The notes beneath the pieces were generated by a model that was given only the letters and a program-made list of their open reading frames with translations, made no database searches and had not been told where the DNA came from. Of a stretch of 64,000 bases of DNA, positions 35,985 through 45,905 are shown one piece after another. Source of the DNA: Metallyticus violacea (taxonomy: Eukaryota > Arthropoda > Insecta > Mantodea > Metallyticidae); NCBI GenBank assembly GCA_030762175.1, contig CM060831.1, positions 75,679,001 through 75,743,000 of the forward strand. Reading direction: 5' to 3'. How positions within the stretch are numbered: position 1 is the stretch's first letter; every line of letters starts with the position of its first letter. The translations under genes were made by a program, and so were the position numbers.

Positions 35985-36280
35985 TCTCAGACACCTCAAT
36001 TGCTGATAATGCACGTCCGCATACCGCTAACATGTCAAAAACAGCTAATAAGAATCTTGGTTGGGAGTTTTTTCTACATCTTCATTATTCCCGAAACTTG
36101 CATACTCATATTTTCATTTTTAACAATATTTTGGGAAAAATGTTGACAACGAAAGTACTTTTCAAACTTGCCTGGACGACATTTTAACCCCAAGTAGCAG
36201 ATTTCTTCAGGCATGGAATAAAAAGTTTGCCCCGCGTTAACAGACATACATAACAGAAGAAAATATAAAACTAAATGTGT
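35985..36280 (+). pseudogene. mariner transposase C-terminal fragment (MLE5)
   Basis: The frame at 35927-36187 contains DNARPHTANMSKTANKNLGW then HLHYSRNLHTHIFIFNNILG. It matches the second-Asp block (HDNARPH) and the degenerate YSPDLAPTDYHLF block of mariners. The third catalytic Asp position reads His. A shift then gives DDILTPSSRFLQAWNKKFAP, the usual end (SR..FY..GI.KLP.RW). Only the last third of the gene is present. It lies about 150 bp after the DDE_3-type relic and shows a different lineage from MLE1-4. Confidence 0.75.
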
Positions 36281-37027
36281 TTATTTCTTTTGTTGTTCTC
36301 AAACGTGAATAAAAAAAACCCTGCAAACTTATGAATTAACAAACGAAAAAAAAATTATGTTAATATTAACCAACAAAGTATATAATTATATAAACTATTG
36401 ATGTGACATTCTGGTTATGATTAAAAACTTTAAGAATAATTAGGAATAAGTGTATACAAAGTTGTATTGATTCAGTTTTTACACAAATTTTAATTGTTCA
36501 CAAAATATAAAGCTTATGTGAAGTTTTTAATTACAAAGTATTTTAGCAATTCGATATATATCTTGTTTTATTTCTCATTTCACTTGTAGTTGCAATTTTT
36601 GTAGCCCTGGGCCCTTGTGACTGATCATTTGCTAATTGATATATTGGTTTATATTCACATGACATTGTATTTAGTTCTATCACTTTATATAACAAAGAAA
36701 AACTAGTTCCTAGAACATAGCTATTTTACAGTGGCATTCGCTTTTCTAGTATCTGTAATTATTTTTGATCTGTTTTGCCAACTGTCCACAGAATGTTTGT
36801 TAATTATTTCTTTTAATTAGTGGAACATTACCAGCATGAATTGTTTATTCTGCCCTTTCTGTTCCCCTATTTCATCATCATAAATGATAGGCAAGCTGTA
36901 TTTTTTGTAAAGGAGATACGATTAATGCCTCCATTAATAAACACATATAGCTAATTCGCGCCTCTTTGTGTTATAACAAGCAATGCTCTTTTTAGAAAGA
37001 CTTTGATAAAAGAAGGTATTTCAGTAG
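36281..37027. other. Intergenic, nothing recognised
   Basis: Strongly AT-rich. No motif. Confidence 0.45.
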
Positions 37028-37350
37028 TTGTGAGGTTGTTCAGTCGGTAACTCTTTGGGCTCGAATCTTGGAGGTCTTGGGTTTAAATCTCTTGGGCCTG
37101 GCTTAGATGAACTTCCCTTTCTTAATAATTTCCACTGTCTCTAATTTCATTTCGTTGGTTGTTACAAGGTCTAAATTGTCGACTGGAGGTAGGCTGATGC
37201 TCTGCGCGGTGTGACGATTTGCGCTTTGTAAAAATATCTGTCCCGGCGTCTGGTATGGAAACAGCCGCTCTGAGAATCTCGAACTCCTTATTGGGAGGAA
37301 AGGGGACTAACTGGCGTCAGAAGGTTCTATCTGCAAACGTCCGTGTTTCA
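37028..37350 (+). repeat. SINE-like repeat D, copy 1 with tRNA-like head
   Basis: The head gaggttgttcagtcggtaac, then gaatcttggaggtcttgggt and ttaaatctc, could be degenerate A (gttcagtcggtaa) and B (gggtttaaatc) boxes. The body is shared with 25945-26175: ctgatgctctgcgcggtgtg, gcgtctggtatggaaacagc and tggccgctctttgtctcc. No target duplication was found. Confidence 0.55.
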
Positions 37351-37592
37351 CCTCCCATTTATCTTGGCCGCTCTTTGTCTCCTATACCTATATTTTTTTC
37401 TCCCGTACGTAGGCACAAATGAATAAAATATCATCCTATGACCTTGAATCCAATTCGAGCATAATAAAATTGTAAAGATATACGAAATTATAGAAAAAAC
37501 GGTGCAAGTTAGTTTTTAAGAGTGAGAAAAATAAATAATTCTCAACTGTTAATACAGCTGACAAACAATTCTAGCTGAATTTAGTTGAGGGA

Positions 37593-38690
37593 AACAGAAC
37601 AGCACTTAAACTATAGTAAAATAGCATTAATAACCCGGACTTAATATAATCCGGAGAAAAGCAAAATAAATAACAATAAAAATATTTAAAAGTTACTGAA
37701 AGTAAAAAATCGTATCGATCTCCTTGAAGCGTCATAAAGCTCCGTGATGGTTGAGTATATGTATCCATTGATGTGAACGTTACAGCCAGTTTCTATTTAG
37801 TTGTGGTATTTAGCGTATCTCGTTCATTTTAAAGGTTGTTATCATTATGTTATTGAGTAAGCTCTTTTTGAACGAAAAGCAAAAATCACAAGAGTTTTTC
37901 TTTAAGTCAAAAGACTTGTAAAAGGTGCATCTATGGTTAATATTTGTCACAGTACGTAATTTCAATACAAATTGTATCCGATATTAGGAAAAAATAGTGC
38001 TCAAATGTAAGTGGCAAAAGAAAAAAGGCGAAGCATGCAGAACGAACCTTAGAAGATGCTGTGTACAAGTGGTTTAAGCAACTAAATGCGAGTGAATTGC
38101 CATACAGAGGAACTGAAATTTAACCTGCCGCGGAAATATTGTGCAGCATTTAGAAATCAACCTTTCAGCGAGTTCAGGCGCTGAATATAGTGAATAAACA
38201 AAATGTTGTAGTTAGAATCTCAGTACCAATGTTGAATAAAACTATCAAGCAATAAATACAACTAAATCAACTGTATAATGCCGTGGAAACAGGGTCGTAT
38301 TACCGAACTTTGCCATGGAATACCCAAGTATGAAAGACTAAAATAACATTCGTGAAAGAAACACGAGTAAACAACGAGTGTTCGCCTTATTGTGCGCAAA
38401 GGCCGACGGGAGTCAAATGCTAAACTCTTTTCCTGCAGTGAAAAGCAAACAACTGCGAGCAATCAAAGACGTAATGAAGATATTGCGTGCGAATTATCAA
38501 ATTTCAAAAGTCTTGGTCTACACGAGAAATTAAACTCGACTGGCTTTACGACAAAGCAAAAAATATCAAAGGGAAGATTTGTAAATTACTCGCAGATGAT
38601 GTGAAAACTAAAATCCAACTAGTCAGTGCTCATACAGAGGCAGAAAATCTTCTAATGAAAATAAAATGAATCTCTTACTGTCTAACACTG
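37593..38690 (+). pseudogene. Tigger/pogo-like transposase, 5' half (broken)
   Basis: Intact proteins of this family have a Psq-type HTH, a CENP-B-type HTH and a DDE domain. Plus-strand pieces: TVRNFNTNCIRY (stop) EKIVLK near 37950-37990, KAKHAERTLEDAVYKWFKQL then NASELPYRGTEI near 38030-38120 (CENP-B HTH), YNAVETGSYYRTLPWNTQV near 38274, and a 52-codon open stretch 38369-38527 with RVFALLCAKADGSQMLNSFP then AVKSKQLRAIKDVM. The last matches the RV-ALLC-NA-GSH-L-P--IGKS-NPR block of Tigger. The first catalytic Asp (DETG) reads Val. A weak terminal-repeat-like string (taacccggacttaatataat) at about 37631 may mark the left end. The second and third catalytic blocks are missing here. Confidence 0.82.
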
Positions 38691-39583
38691 TATCATTTTT
38701 TAATTTTTTATTCTACAGTACGTTTGCATTACAATAAAAATAATACTACATGCTATGTTTGCAGAATGTTTACTAATATAAATTAACAAGTTTTCTTTTA
38801 TTAGTATAACTTATGAATTGTTAGTATTTAAATAGGTTTTGATTAAATGTCACATGATTTATTAGATATATCATTATGTTGTATAATAAAATGCTAATGA
38901 TCTTCACTTATACCTAATTTACTTGTTATTTAGTCACTTATATAATACACTTTTACTAATTTATTAATTTCAGTCTGTAGTCTTATTAAGCCTATAGATT
39001 TCATATAGTTTGCAATTTTTGCGCATTCTTGAAATAGTTTGATTTTATTATAAGTCTATTTTCCATACTCAGCATTATATAGATTTCTTTATGTAATAAA
39101 TTAATAATACTCGAATAAATATGTTCGAGAATTTGTATTTATGCGGTCTTGTACACCACATAAATACAAATGATTGCTTTTTATTTAGAATCTTTGTGAA
39201 ATATGGCCGTAAAACAATGTTTTTTGTTACTACACCGTTTTTTGGTTGTATTCCATTCACTTTTCCTCTCGTCGATACTTATTTTCTATAGATCTCCTAA
39301 ATTGAAAATCAATGGAATTCTACTGTAGCTAACTGTACGCATTTTTGTTGCCTGCCGCCTGTTTTGCCAAATGGTCCTTATCTCGTTGCCGACGATCCCG
39401 ACTGGGCCTTCACCCAGTTGAAGTGTATTGTCCAGTTGGTTCTTTCGAGTGTTCTTATTTGTCCATCTCGTTTGTTCAATCAACATGTTGTTTTTTGGCA
39501 TTCATGAGCGAATCCAGAGTTATTTCGCTGTCCATATAGATTTCACCAAAATTTTGGCCTTCTGGTATGTAATTAAGCTCTTC
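38691..39583. other. AT-rich insert between Tigger halves, nothing recognised
   Basis: No transposase motif. Overlapping short frames on both strands at 39286-39625 are chance. Confidence 0.45.
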
Positions 39584-39757
39584 TACAAGGGTAGATCCAT
39601 AAGTCTCCAGTCTAGCCGATACTGATTATCACCTTCACAAAAGCCTTATCTGCTGTCATAACTTACCTTTAATAATTACAGCTGTAACTTCCACTCCGCG
39701 GTGTTCAGTTGTTCAGATATAGTTGCATAAAGAAGGCTTTGTGCAGAAGATTGTGAC

Positions 39758-40790
39758 ATGTTCAAAATGGAGTTTCGAGCTGTTATTAGTTCTTCCCAAA
39801 AGAAGAACTTACTCCAAAAGAAATTAAACAGGGATTTGACATTGTATAAGGGAAAGCTTCCCCTCATATTCTTCCGTAAAAGAATGGGTCAAACTTTTTC
39901 GAATGGATCGAGAAAGCATTGAAGATGAAGAGCATACAGGTCGGCCCTTGGAGGTGCTCACTCCTGAAAACATCGCTCTTGTGGAAGTAGAAATTATGGA
40001 AGACCGGCGACTCAAAGTTACAGAAATAGCAGTAAGATTGGGTCTTTCTAAAACAACAGTCCTTCGAAATAATCATGAACATTCAAACAACATGGGTGCC
40101 TAGACTTCTTTCCTGAGTCCAAAAGCAGCAATGAGTCATCTGTTGTTAGGCATTTTTGGGGCTCTGCCGTGGCAACGAGAGAGAAGTTCTGCAAAAGTTG
40201 TTATAGAAGATGAAGCAACAATCCTCTACTATGATCCCTTGTCCAAAAGAGAGTCAATGGAGTAGCGTAAACCTGACGAAGCACCGCTTCTAAAGGCCAA
40301 GGTCACTCAGTCAACCAAAAAAATCATGACATGATCTTTTGGGACTGTGAAGAAATATTCTTCATTGACTTCAAGGAAAGGAACACCGCAGTAAATGGGG
40401 AGTACTATGCTGGCCTACTGCACAGATTACGTGCTTCTTTCAAAGAGAAAAGCCGAGGAAAGCTGAGTGATGTTGTGCACTTTCTTCGCGACAACGCGCC
40501 TGTGCACACAGCTCCTGTTGCAAAGGAAGCTGTGAAGTAATGTGGCTTCAAGGAGATCGACCATCCACACTACAGCCCAAATCTAGCTCCCAGTGACTAT
40601 TTCCTCTTCTCAAAACTCAAGAAGGACCTTCGAGGAAGGAAAATTAAATTTGACGAAGAAGGAATGAACGCTGTTTATGCCCATTTTGCAGATCGACTTC
40701 TGACTATTTTGAGGGGGGGGGGGAAATTGAAATGTTGATTCAAAGATGTGAGAAGTGTATTGCAATAAAGGGTAACTATATTGAAAAGTG
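39758..40790 (+). pseudogene. mariner transposase pseudogene (in MLE3)
   Basis: Family order is complete. MEFRAVI at 39771 opens one frame, EELTPKEIKQGFDIV a second, and from about 39855 a long clean frame gives YSSVKEWVKLFRMDRESIED, GRPLEVLTPENIALVE and RRLKVTEIAVRLGLSKTTVL (HTH region). After a broken piece comes EDEATILYYDPLSKRESMEW at about 40210 (first Asp retained in EDE; usual GDETW). Next is the open frame 40331-40540 with FWDCEEIFFIDFKERNTAVN and RDNAPVHTAPVAKEAVK (second Asp). One stop follows, then HYSPNLAPSDYFLFSKLKKD (third Asp). Exactly 34 residues separate the second and third Asp, so this is D,D34D mariner. Only a handful of stops and shifts interrupt it; it is the least decayed element in the window after SINE A copy 5. 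Confidence 0.92.
40712..40724. repeat. Poly(G) run
   Basis: About a dozen G inside the mariner 3' part, just after FADRLLTIL. It breaks the final codons. Confidence 0.85.
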
Positions 40791-40859
40791 AAATAAAGCT
40801 TATGTCTTTATCATACCTAGAAAATGGTTAGACCGGAAACTTGTGGACCTACCCTCGTA

Positions 40860-42399
40860 AGTTTTCCGGTGATTTTAGGATAGCGGGTTGTTCAACCTGA
40901 TTATTTGAGCGATGTCATGTAGCTATTCTCTAATTGTTGTGCCAGTTCATAATTAAAGAATGTTGCAATTCCTATTCCTACGCATATGCTTCCACCAGTA
41001 TAGATCTGCAAGGTGTAATCTCGGTTTTCCTGTTTCTGTTGTACCTGAAATACATTTGCCGAATGTGGCTATTGAGAATAATTTGTTGCGGAACCCAATT
41101 TACACATTTGGGTGTTTTCCTTTGTATCTTTGTAGTAGTTTGCGATACTTCGAAGCTCTATTTTGATTGTAGTTATTCCTGCGATAACGCACAACGCTTC
41201 ATACGATGAAGTTCGAAATGTCACAACGTCCCTTATATAACTGATGGACTAAGGTCTTATTTACAGCGGTGGAGGGGTTTTAATAATGGAGGGTGGAGAG
41301 TTTGGGAGATTATTGATGGATTAAATGATTATTGATTGTTTGTTTCTCTTATTGTCCAACGCTAATAGCGTTGTATGGAGCGGTTTTCCGGGCAGAGGGG
41401 TGTATGGGGGTGCGGAGGTTCTGTTGTTGACTGCTGGTTCATATCTCGTTGTTCTACCGTCTCCTAGCTCAAACGTCTGTTTCAATTCTATTATGATAAT
41501 CTCAGGATTCACTGGAGTGTGAATCAATTTTTAATACACGGCAACAAGAAATGTATCGCACAAAAGATACACCAGATTGATTCCTTCGCTAATAATGTAT
41601 TCAATTTTTAAGACACTAGTTATTAATATCTGACCGCTCCCCACTGCCTAATAAATTCCCATTACTTTGTTGCTGATTAAATGTTTCCTACTTTAATCTC
41701 TAACATGGACGTACTATACCCTGACCGACCCACACTAACTTCCCGACTCTCACAACTCTCTCCCTTCCTGAACTCTGCTCACTAACCTTTTACTCCTTTC
41801 ACTAATTCCTTCACCGCTATGACATCCCGTTTTTCTATATTATCGCCAGGCTCATCGCTAAATTAAATTCCGTAATTTATTATTTTATTCCCGACTTACA
41901 AGTTCACCATTGGCTATATTAAAATATTTATTATATAGCTTAAGTTCTCCTCATTCGCTTATTTTTATGCGATGACCATTTGCTAAAATTACTTTTCCCT
42001 TTCGTATATCTTTGAGAAAAAAATGTTTCCCCTTTCGTATATCCCTGCCTTGAGTTAGAAAAGGCACATTGGCCTCTTTCTTAAAGGTTTGCAGGTGGCT
42101 ACAGTCAACACAGAATGAATACAATGCCTCTTGCAAATTACTTTTACCTGCCAAAATTATACATACAGGTACATGTCTCAAATCATATCAATCCATAGTA
42201 AACGTATTTCTGCACCATCAAATTATATACATACATAATAAATATTCATATCAAATCAATACTTTTATAAATATAGCTCTGCATCCTCAATTCTTAGATC
42301 TATGTAATGGTTAATACAAACAATCATCAACCTAATAAAGGTAGCCTATAATTACGGCTGCAGGGCCAAGAGGGGTTTCTCAATAAAATAAAAACAGGT
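40860..42399. other. Insert between Tigger halves, nothing recognised
   Basis: At 41321-41527 both strands are open for 65-68 codons, a coincidence of composition. A 16 bp string (ccctttcgtatatc) is repeated at 41997 and 42031. No transposase motif. Confidence 0.4.
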
Positions 42400-42439
42400 T
42401 TCTCGATAAAGGTCCGATAGAGAAGGCAAAAGCTCTCTA

Positions 42440-43147
42440 CAGAGTTCATGATCTACAATTTTCCTGACACTGTAAATTATATAAAAACTTCATTCACCTT
42501 GGAATGCCTGGATGGAACTGACGTAGGCAAGAATTTCATGAAGTCATGTTTTGAGCAAGTGTAGGAAAGTTCACTGGATTTCTATTTATTGCAGACTATT
42601 AGGACACAGCTGGAAGCTGGTGAAGATGACTCGGGTTATTATGTGTTAACAGAAGAGGAGACTGTGAACAATGTTACAGCAGCTTAGAGTTTTAAGAACT
42701 AAGAAGGAGAAGAGGAGGTCACAATTAGGCAAAAATAAAGCTGAGCGATGTGAAAGAACTTTTAAATTACATTATTTAATTTGTTGAAGGAAGTAGCAAT
42801 GAAAACATAACTGCGTACAATGTTATGTGAGATATTTCCGCGAATTTACTGAAGGAAATGCCCAAACAAAATACAAACAAATCCATTTCTGCAGCAAGCG
42901 TTTCGACTGAAGTAGAGCCGAGTTCATCGGGCACACTCACATTACATGCGTACATGTGTATACTACATGTGTTGTTTTACATTTTATACTGTAGTGCATT
43001 TAGGCCAATGTCCTTTAAATGTACCGTAGGAAATTCGTTTTTTTAGTGTAAATGGAGTTTACAATGCACTTTCTATTGTTATTTTAGGCTATTTCAATAA
43101 ATCCGGTCAACTTGATGCTCAATTAGTCTGGATTAACGAACTTCCAC
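42440..43147 (+). pseudogene. Tigger/pogo-like transposase, 3' half, with terminal repeat
   Basis: The C-terminal signature of Tigger/jerky proteins is readable: TVNYIKTSFTLECLD near 42470, then QLEAGEDDSGYYVLTEEETV near 42610-42665 (the acidic E-DD-G---LTEEE-V stretch). Next is KLSDVKELLNYII (stop) FVEGSSNENITAYNVM and DISANLLKEMPKQNTNKSIS up to 42900 (the terminal helical segment). The plus-strand end (atccggtcaacttgatgctc then aattagtctggattaacgaa, cttccac, 43101-43147) is of Tigger terminal-repeat type (gtggaagttcgttaatccag when reversed). Together with 37593-38690 it describes one element whose catalytic middle (second and third Asp) is absent and replaced by 3.7 kb. That both halves belong to one insertion is inferred from order, strand and non-overlap. 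Confidence 0.72.
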
Positions 43148-44464
43148 AAATTACGATGTCTAATTTGTTTATAAATAACGTATGAACGTTTAAGTGGAAA
43201 TTGCGACGCACATGCCATGTACATCTTTGCCTGTTTAAGCTTTTACCACAAATAAACTGTTTTAGATATTCGTTGCTGAAATTAAATGTAATAATAGTAG
43301 GCAACCAATGTATTAAAAATAGAATTTGTACCATATGTCAAATTAAATAGTTTAATAATCTGAATTCGACAGCTTCCCATTAATTTCAGACAAACTTTGG
43401 GTGTTTGAAGGAAGTAAATAACCATAAATGATCAAGGAAAGGTAGCTCTGCATTGCGAGAGAACAGAATAATTTACAAATTCTAAAAGTGCGGAAATATA
43501 TCGCTGAATAATAAAAGAAAAAAGCTGTATAACATTTGTGAAAAGATTTGAATTTTAAAATAACAACAAATTGTGGCTGAGTACTAAACATTTTAATATG
43601 CAATTCATATAAATGTATGTCAGCAATACCTAATTGAAACTATTATGATAGAATTCAAATGTTAAATTGAAAAACTTGTATCTTTAAATTTTAAATATTC
43701 AAATGTTTGCAACATTTACCACATAGTGATTAATCAAACTACTGGCAAACAAATCTTATGGTAGAAGCTTATTGTCACTTATAGAAGCCAAACATATATA
43801 ATTTTAGGAATAATTAGTAAAGTTTATATTAAGAACGAAATAGCTGGACTGCATCGATGGAAAATATTTAGGACACCTAGCGGTCCTAGTGTGTAAAACA
43901 ACCAGTAGGCACATCCTGCTTTGTCATTTAAGTATGATGGTGATGCATTATGTAATAAATACTTCTGGTTAGGTGCAGTCTACGGGAAAATGTTTCTTGT
44001 CCAGATTCACCCTGCACTTTTATAAGCTTTTACTCAACACGAATCTCTATATTGTATTTGCGAGTTTCTCTTTAGTTCATTTTTCTCTTCCTAAATTTCG
44101 GAGCTACCTTCCAGACCCTTTCCATAACGGAATGGCAACATTTTTGTCGCCATTTCACTATGTGACAATATCATAAAATTTCCTGTTTAACAAAGAAAAA
44201 AATACTTAAATACTATAGCTTAAAGTCTTTGTCTTAATTATCATAACAATGCGACCTTGGCTTACAAATGCCGGGAAGTTTATAACAATGGAACCTTAAG
44301 TCAATATAATTACACATTAAAATTTTATAACAAAGTGTTTTAAAAATACATTCAATATGGTTTACTGGGTGTAGGTTAGGAAGAATGCCCCGGGCCTAAC
44401 AATTTAGAATTGAAGAGTCAAAAGTGTATGCATTCCACCCGAAACCGAAAAGAGAAGTCGTCCC
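43148..44464. other. Intergenic, nothing recognised
   Basis: AT-rich with short frames on the minus strand only. No motif. Confidence 0.45.
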
Positions 44465-44780
44465 TCAGCACAAGTAGTCGGTCATGGTGGTGTAGTGGTA
44501 ACCATACTTGCCTTCTAAACCCAAGGGTTCAAACCCGGCCAGGATCGATGGATTTTTTCGGGCGTAAAAATCCTAAGTATGACTTCCTTCGGAAGGGAAG
44601 TAAAGCCGTGGGTCCCGTGTCGTACATTTACGTCACGATAAAGAACCTCAAACCTGAAAAAGGAGGCCTCTGAGCAAAATTTGTCGGCCGTTTCACGCTC
44701 TAGATAGAATGGGACGCTGATGACCTGAGATGTTAAAGAGCGTCCTTAAATAAACAAACCAAAAAAATCAGCACAAGTAG
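44465..44780 (+). repeat. SINE family A, copy 5, with perfect 13 bp target duplication
   Basis: The SINE body is 44478-44767, flanked on both sides by the identical 13-mer tcagcacaagtag (44465-44477 and 44768-44780). The head gtcatggtggtgtagtggta has an A-box-like tggtgtagtgg (44488-44498) and the B box ggttcaaaccc (44526-44536). The body is 290 bp and ends in aaataaacaaaccaaaaaaa. Target duplication, A-rich 3' end and internal pol III boxes together prove retroposition. Of all copies this has the cleanest ends, so it is among the youngest. It lacks seven bases (aaatcgt) just before the B box that copies 3 and 4 keep. LINE partner not identified. Confidence 0.96.
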
Positions 44781-45464
44781 AACTGCTTTTACAAATCAAT
44801 CCGCTCATCATACCATGCCAAAGTAGTTATGTAAGAAAACAAGAAAGACTAGTAAAGGAATGTGCGCAAGAACGGCATGAATATTAGAAATAAGTGAGTT
44901 AAAAAGATTGGCAAACGGTATAAGGGCTATTTTAAACATTAATTACTTGTAAAATTAGTGCGAGAAGTTAATGACTTTCTACTGTTTAATCATCTGATGA
45001 TCTAGGCTCGATGTGTTGATTCAAGTAAATTTAATATTAAGAAGGTTTTTCGATAAGTATGATAAAACCCAAAAGGTGGTAGTACGAGATTGTTTATGAC
45101 GTTACCATGGCAACATGATTACCGTGGAGGGATGATATACACGATAATAAACATTTACGAGGCTTAATCTGTATTTGAGAGCCATTTCTAGGGTTGAATT
45201 GTAAAAAATAAATAAATAAATAAAATAAATATAAAAGTATTATTAAAAATTACTTTTTAAAGAGAGACATAGCCCGAAAACCCCAAGGCAAAGGGGACAA
45301 AAATTATAGCGAATTGACTTTCTCTTAGACTGATGTGTAAATGGTGTGCTTTACACATGGCCCATACGAGCACAAGCGATGCTGTCTTCTGTCGAGACAA
45401 TTACCGAAAATTAGTTGACTTGTTTCCTAACGATTTACAGAAAAAGGAATGAATTGTCGCTTTC
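44781..45464. other. Intergenic, nothing recognised
   Basis: Includes a short (AAAT)n at about 45208-45232. Parts nearest 45465 may be the lost 5' end of the mariner relic that follows. Confidence 0.4.
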
Positions 45465-45905
45465 GCGTAGAATTTGAAGTTATTTCAATGAAATCCTAGT
45501 GAATTACAGAAGCATGTGATTGTCGATGAATCGCGGATCCATGGTATTCAGCCTGATACGAAGGAACAATCGAAATAGAGGGTTACAACCGGAGCAAGCG
45601 CTCCGAAGAACTCTCCTCAGCAGGAAAGCTGATAGTGAATGTGTTTTTGGATTGCTACTGCTTAATTTTAATTGACAGGAATGGGCATAACATTATGGGT
45701 GAGTATTACCCTATGCTACTGGTGTAATTAAACCTTGCGATTAAGAAGAAGCGTCCTGTTTCATCAGGATAATGCGAAAACGCAATTGAACTTAAGGGAT
45801 GAAGTCTTTCCACATTTTCCCTAATCTCCTGATTTGGCTTATTCGCCGTGCTTCTTATTTCCTAACATAAAAAAATGAGTAACAGAGAGTTTGTAAATCA
45901 CTTAT
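45465..45905 (+). pseudogene. mariner transposase fragment (MLE4)
   Basis: The catalytic core only. VIVDESRIHGIQPDTKEQSK (first Asp retained) at 45516 ends in a stop. Next, RVTTGASAPKNSPQQE near 45580 is shifted, QDNAKTQLNL (second Asp) lies near 45757, and SPDLAYSPCFLFPNIKK near 45825 closes it. The third Asp position (usually PCDFF) reads Pro. The spacing between blocks is shortened by a deletion after the second Asp. Terminal repeats were not found. Sequence differs from MLE1-3. Confidence 0.8.

Larger units (their letters stand above)
39584..40859 (+). mobile_element. Full-length mariner transposon with both ends (MLE3)
   Basis: The left end after TA (39584-39585) reads caagggtagatccataagtc then tccagtctagcc. 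The right end before TA (40858-40859), reverse complemented, reads cgagggtaggtccacaagtt then tccggtctaacc. That is a ~32 bp inverted repeat with six or so mismatches, mostly transitions. TA sits at both ends, as expected for mariner target duplications. Length 1276 bp, typical of the family. It lies within the gap separating the two Tigger halves, so it was probably inserted into that region after, or along with, the decay of the Tigger element. Confidence 0.93.

Noticed and set aside
41321..41527. Both strands open over about 200 bp
   Set aside because: Chance absence of stops in a GC-richer patch; no homology and no codon pattern.
28574..44673. Apparently conserved peptide (TRPGSMDF and GRKN) in frames at 28574-28819 and 44410-44673, with a related minus/plus pair at 25099-25363
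   Set aside because: The similarity comes entirely from SINE family A copies 3, 4 and 5, not from a protein family.
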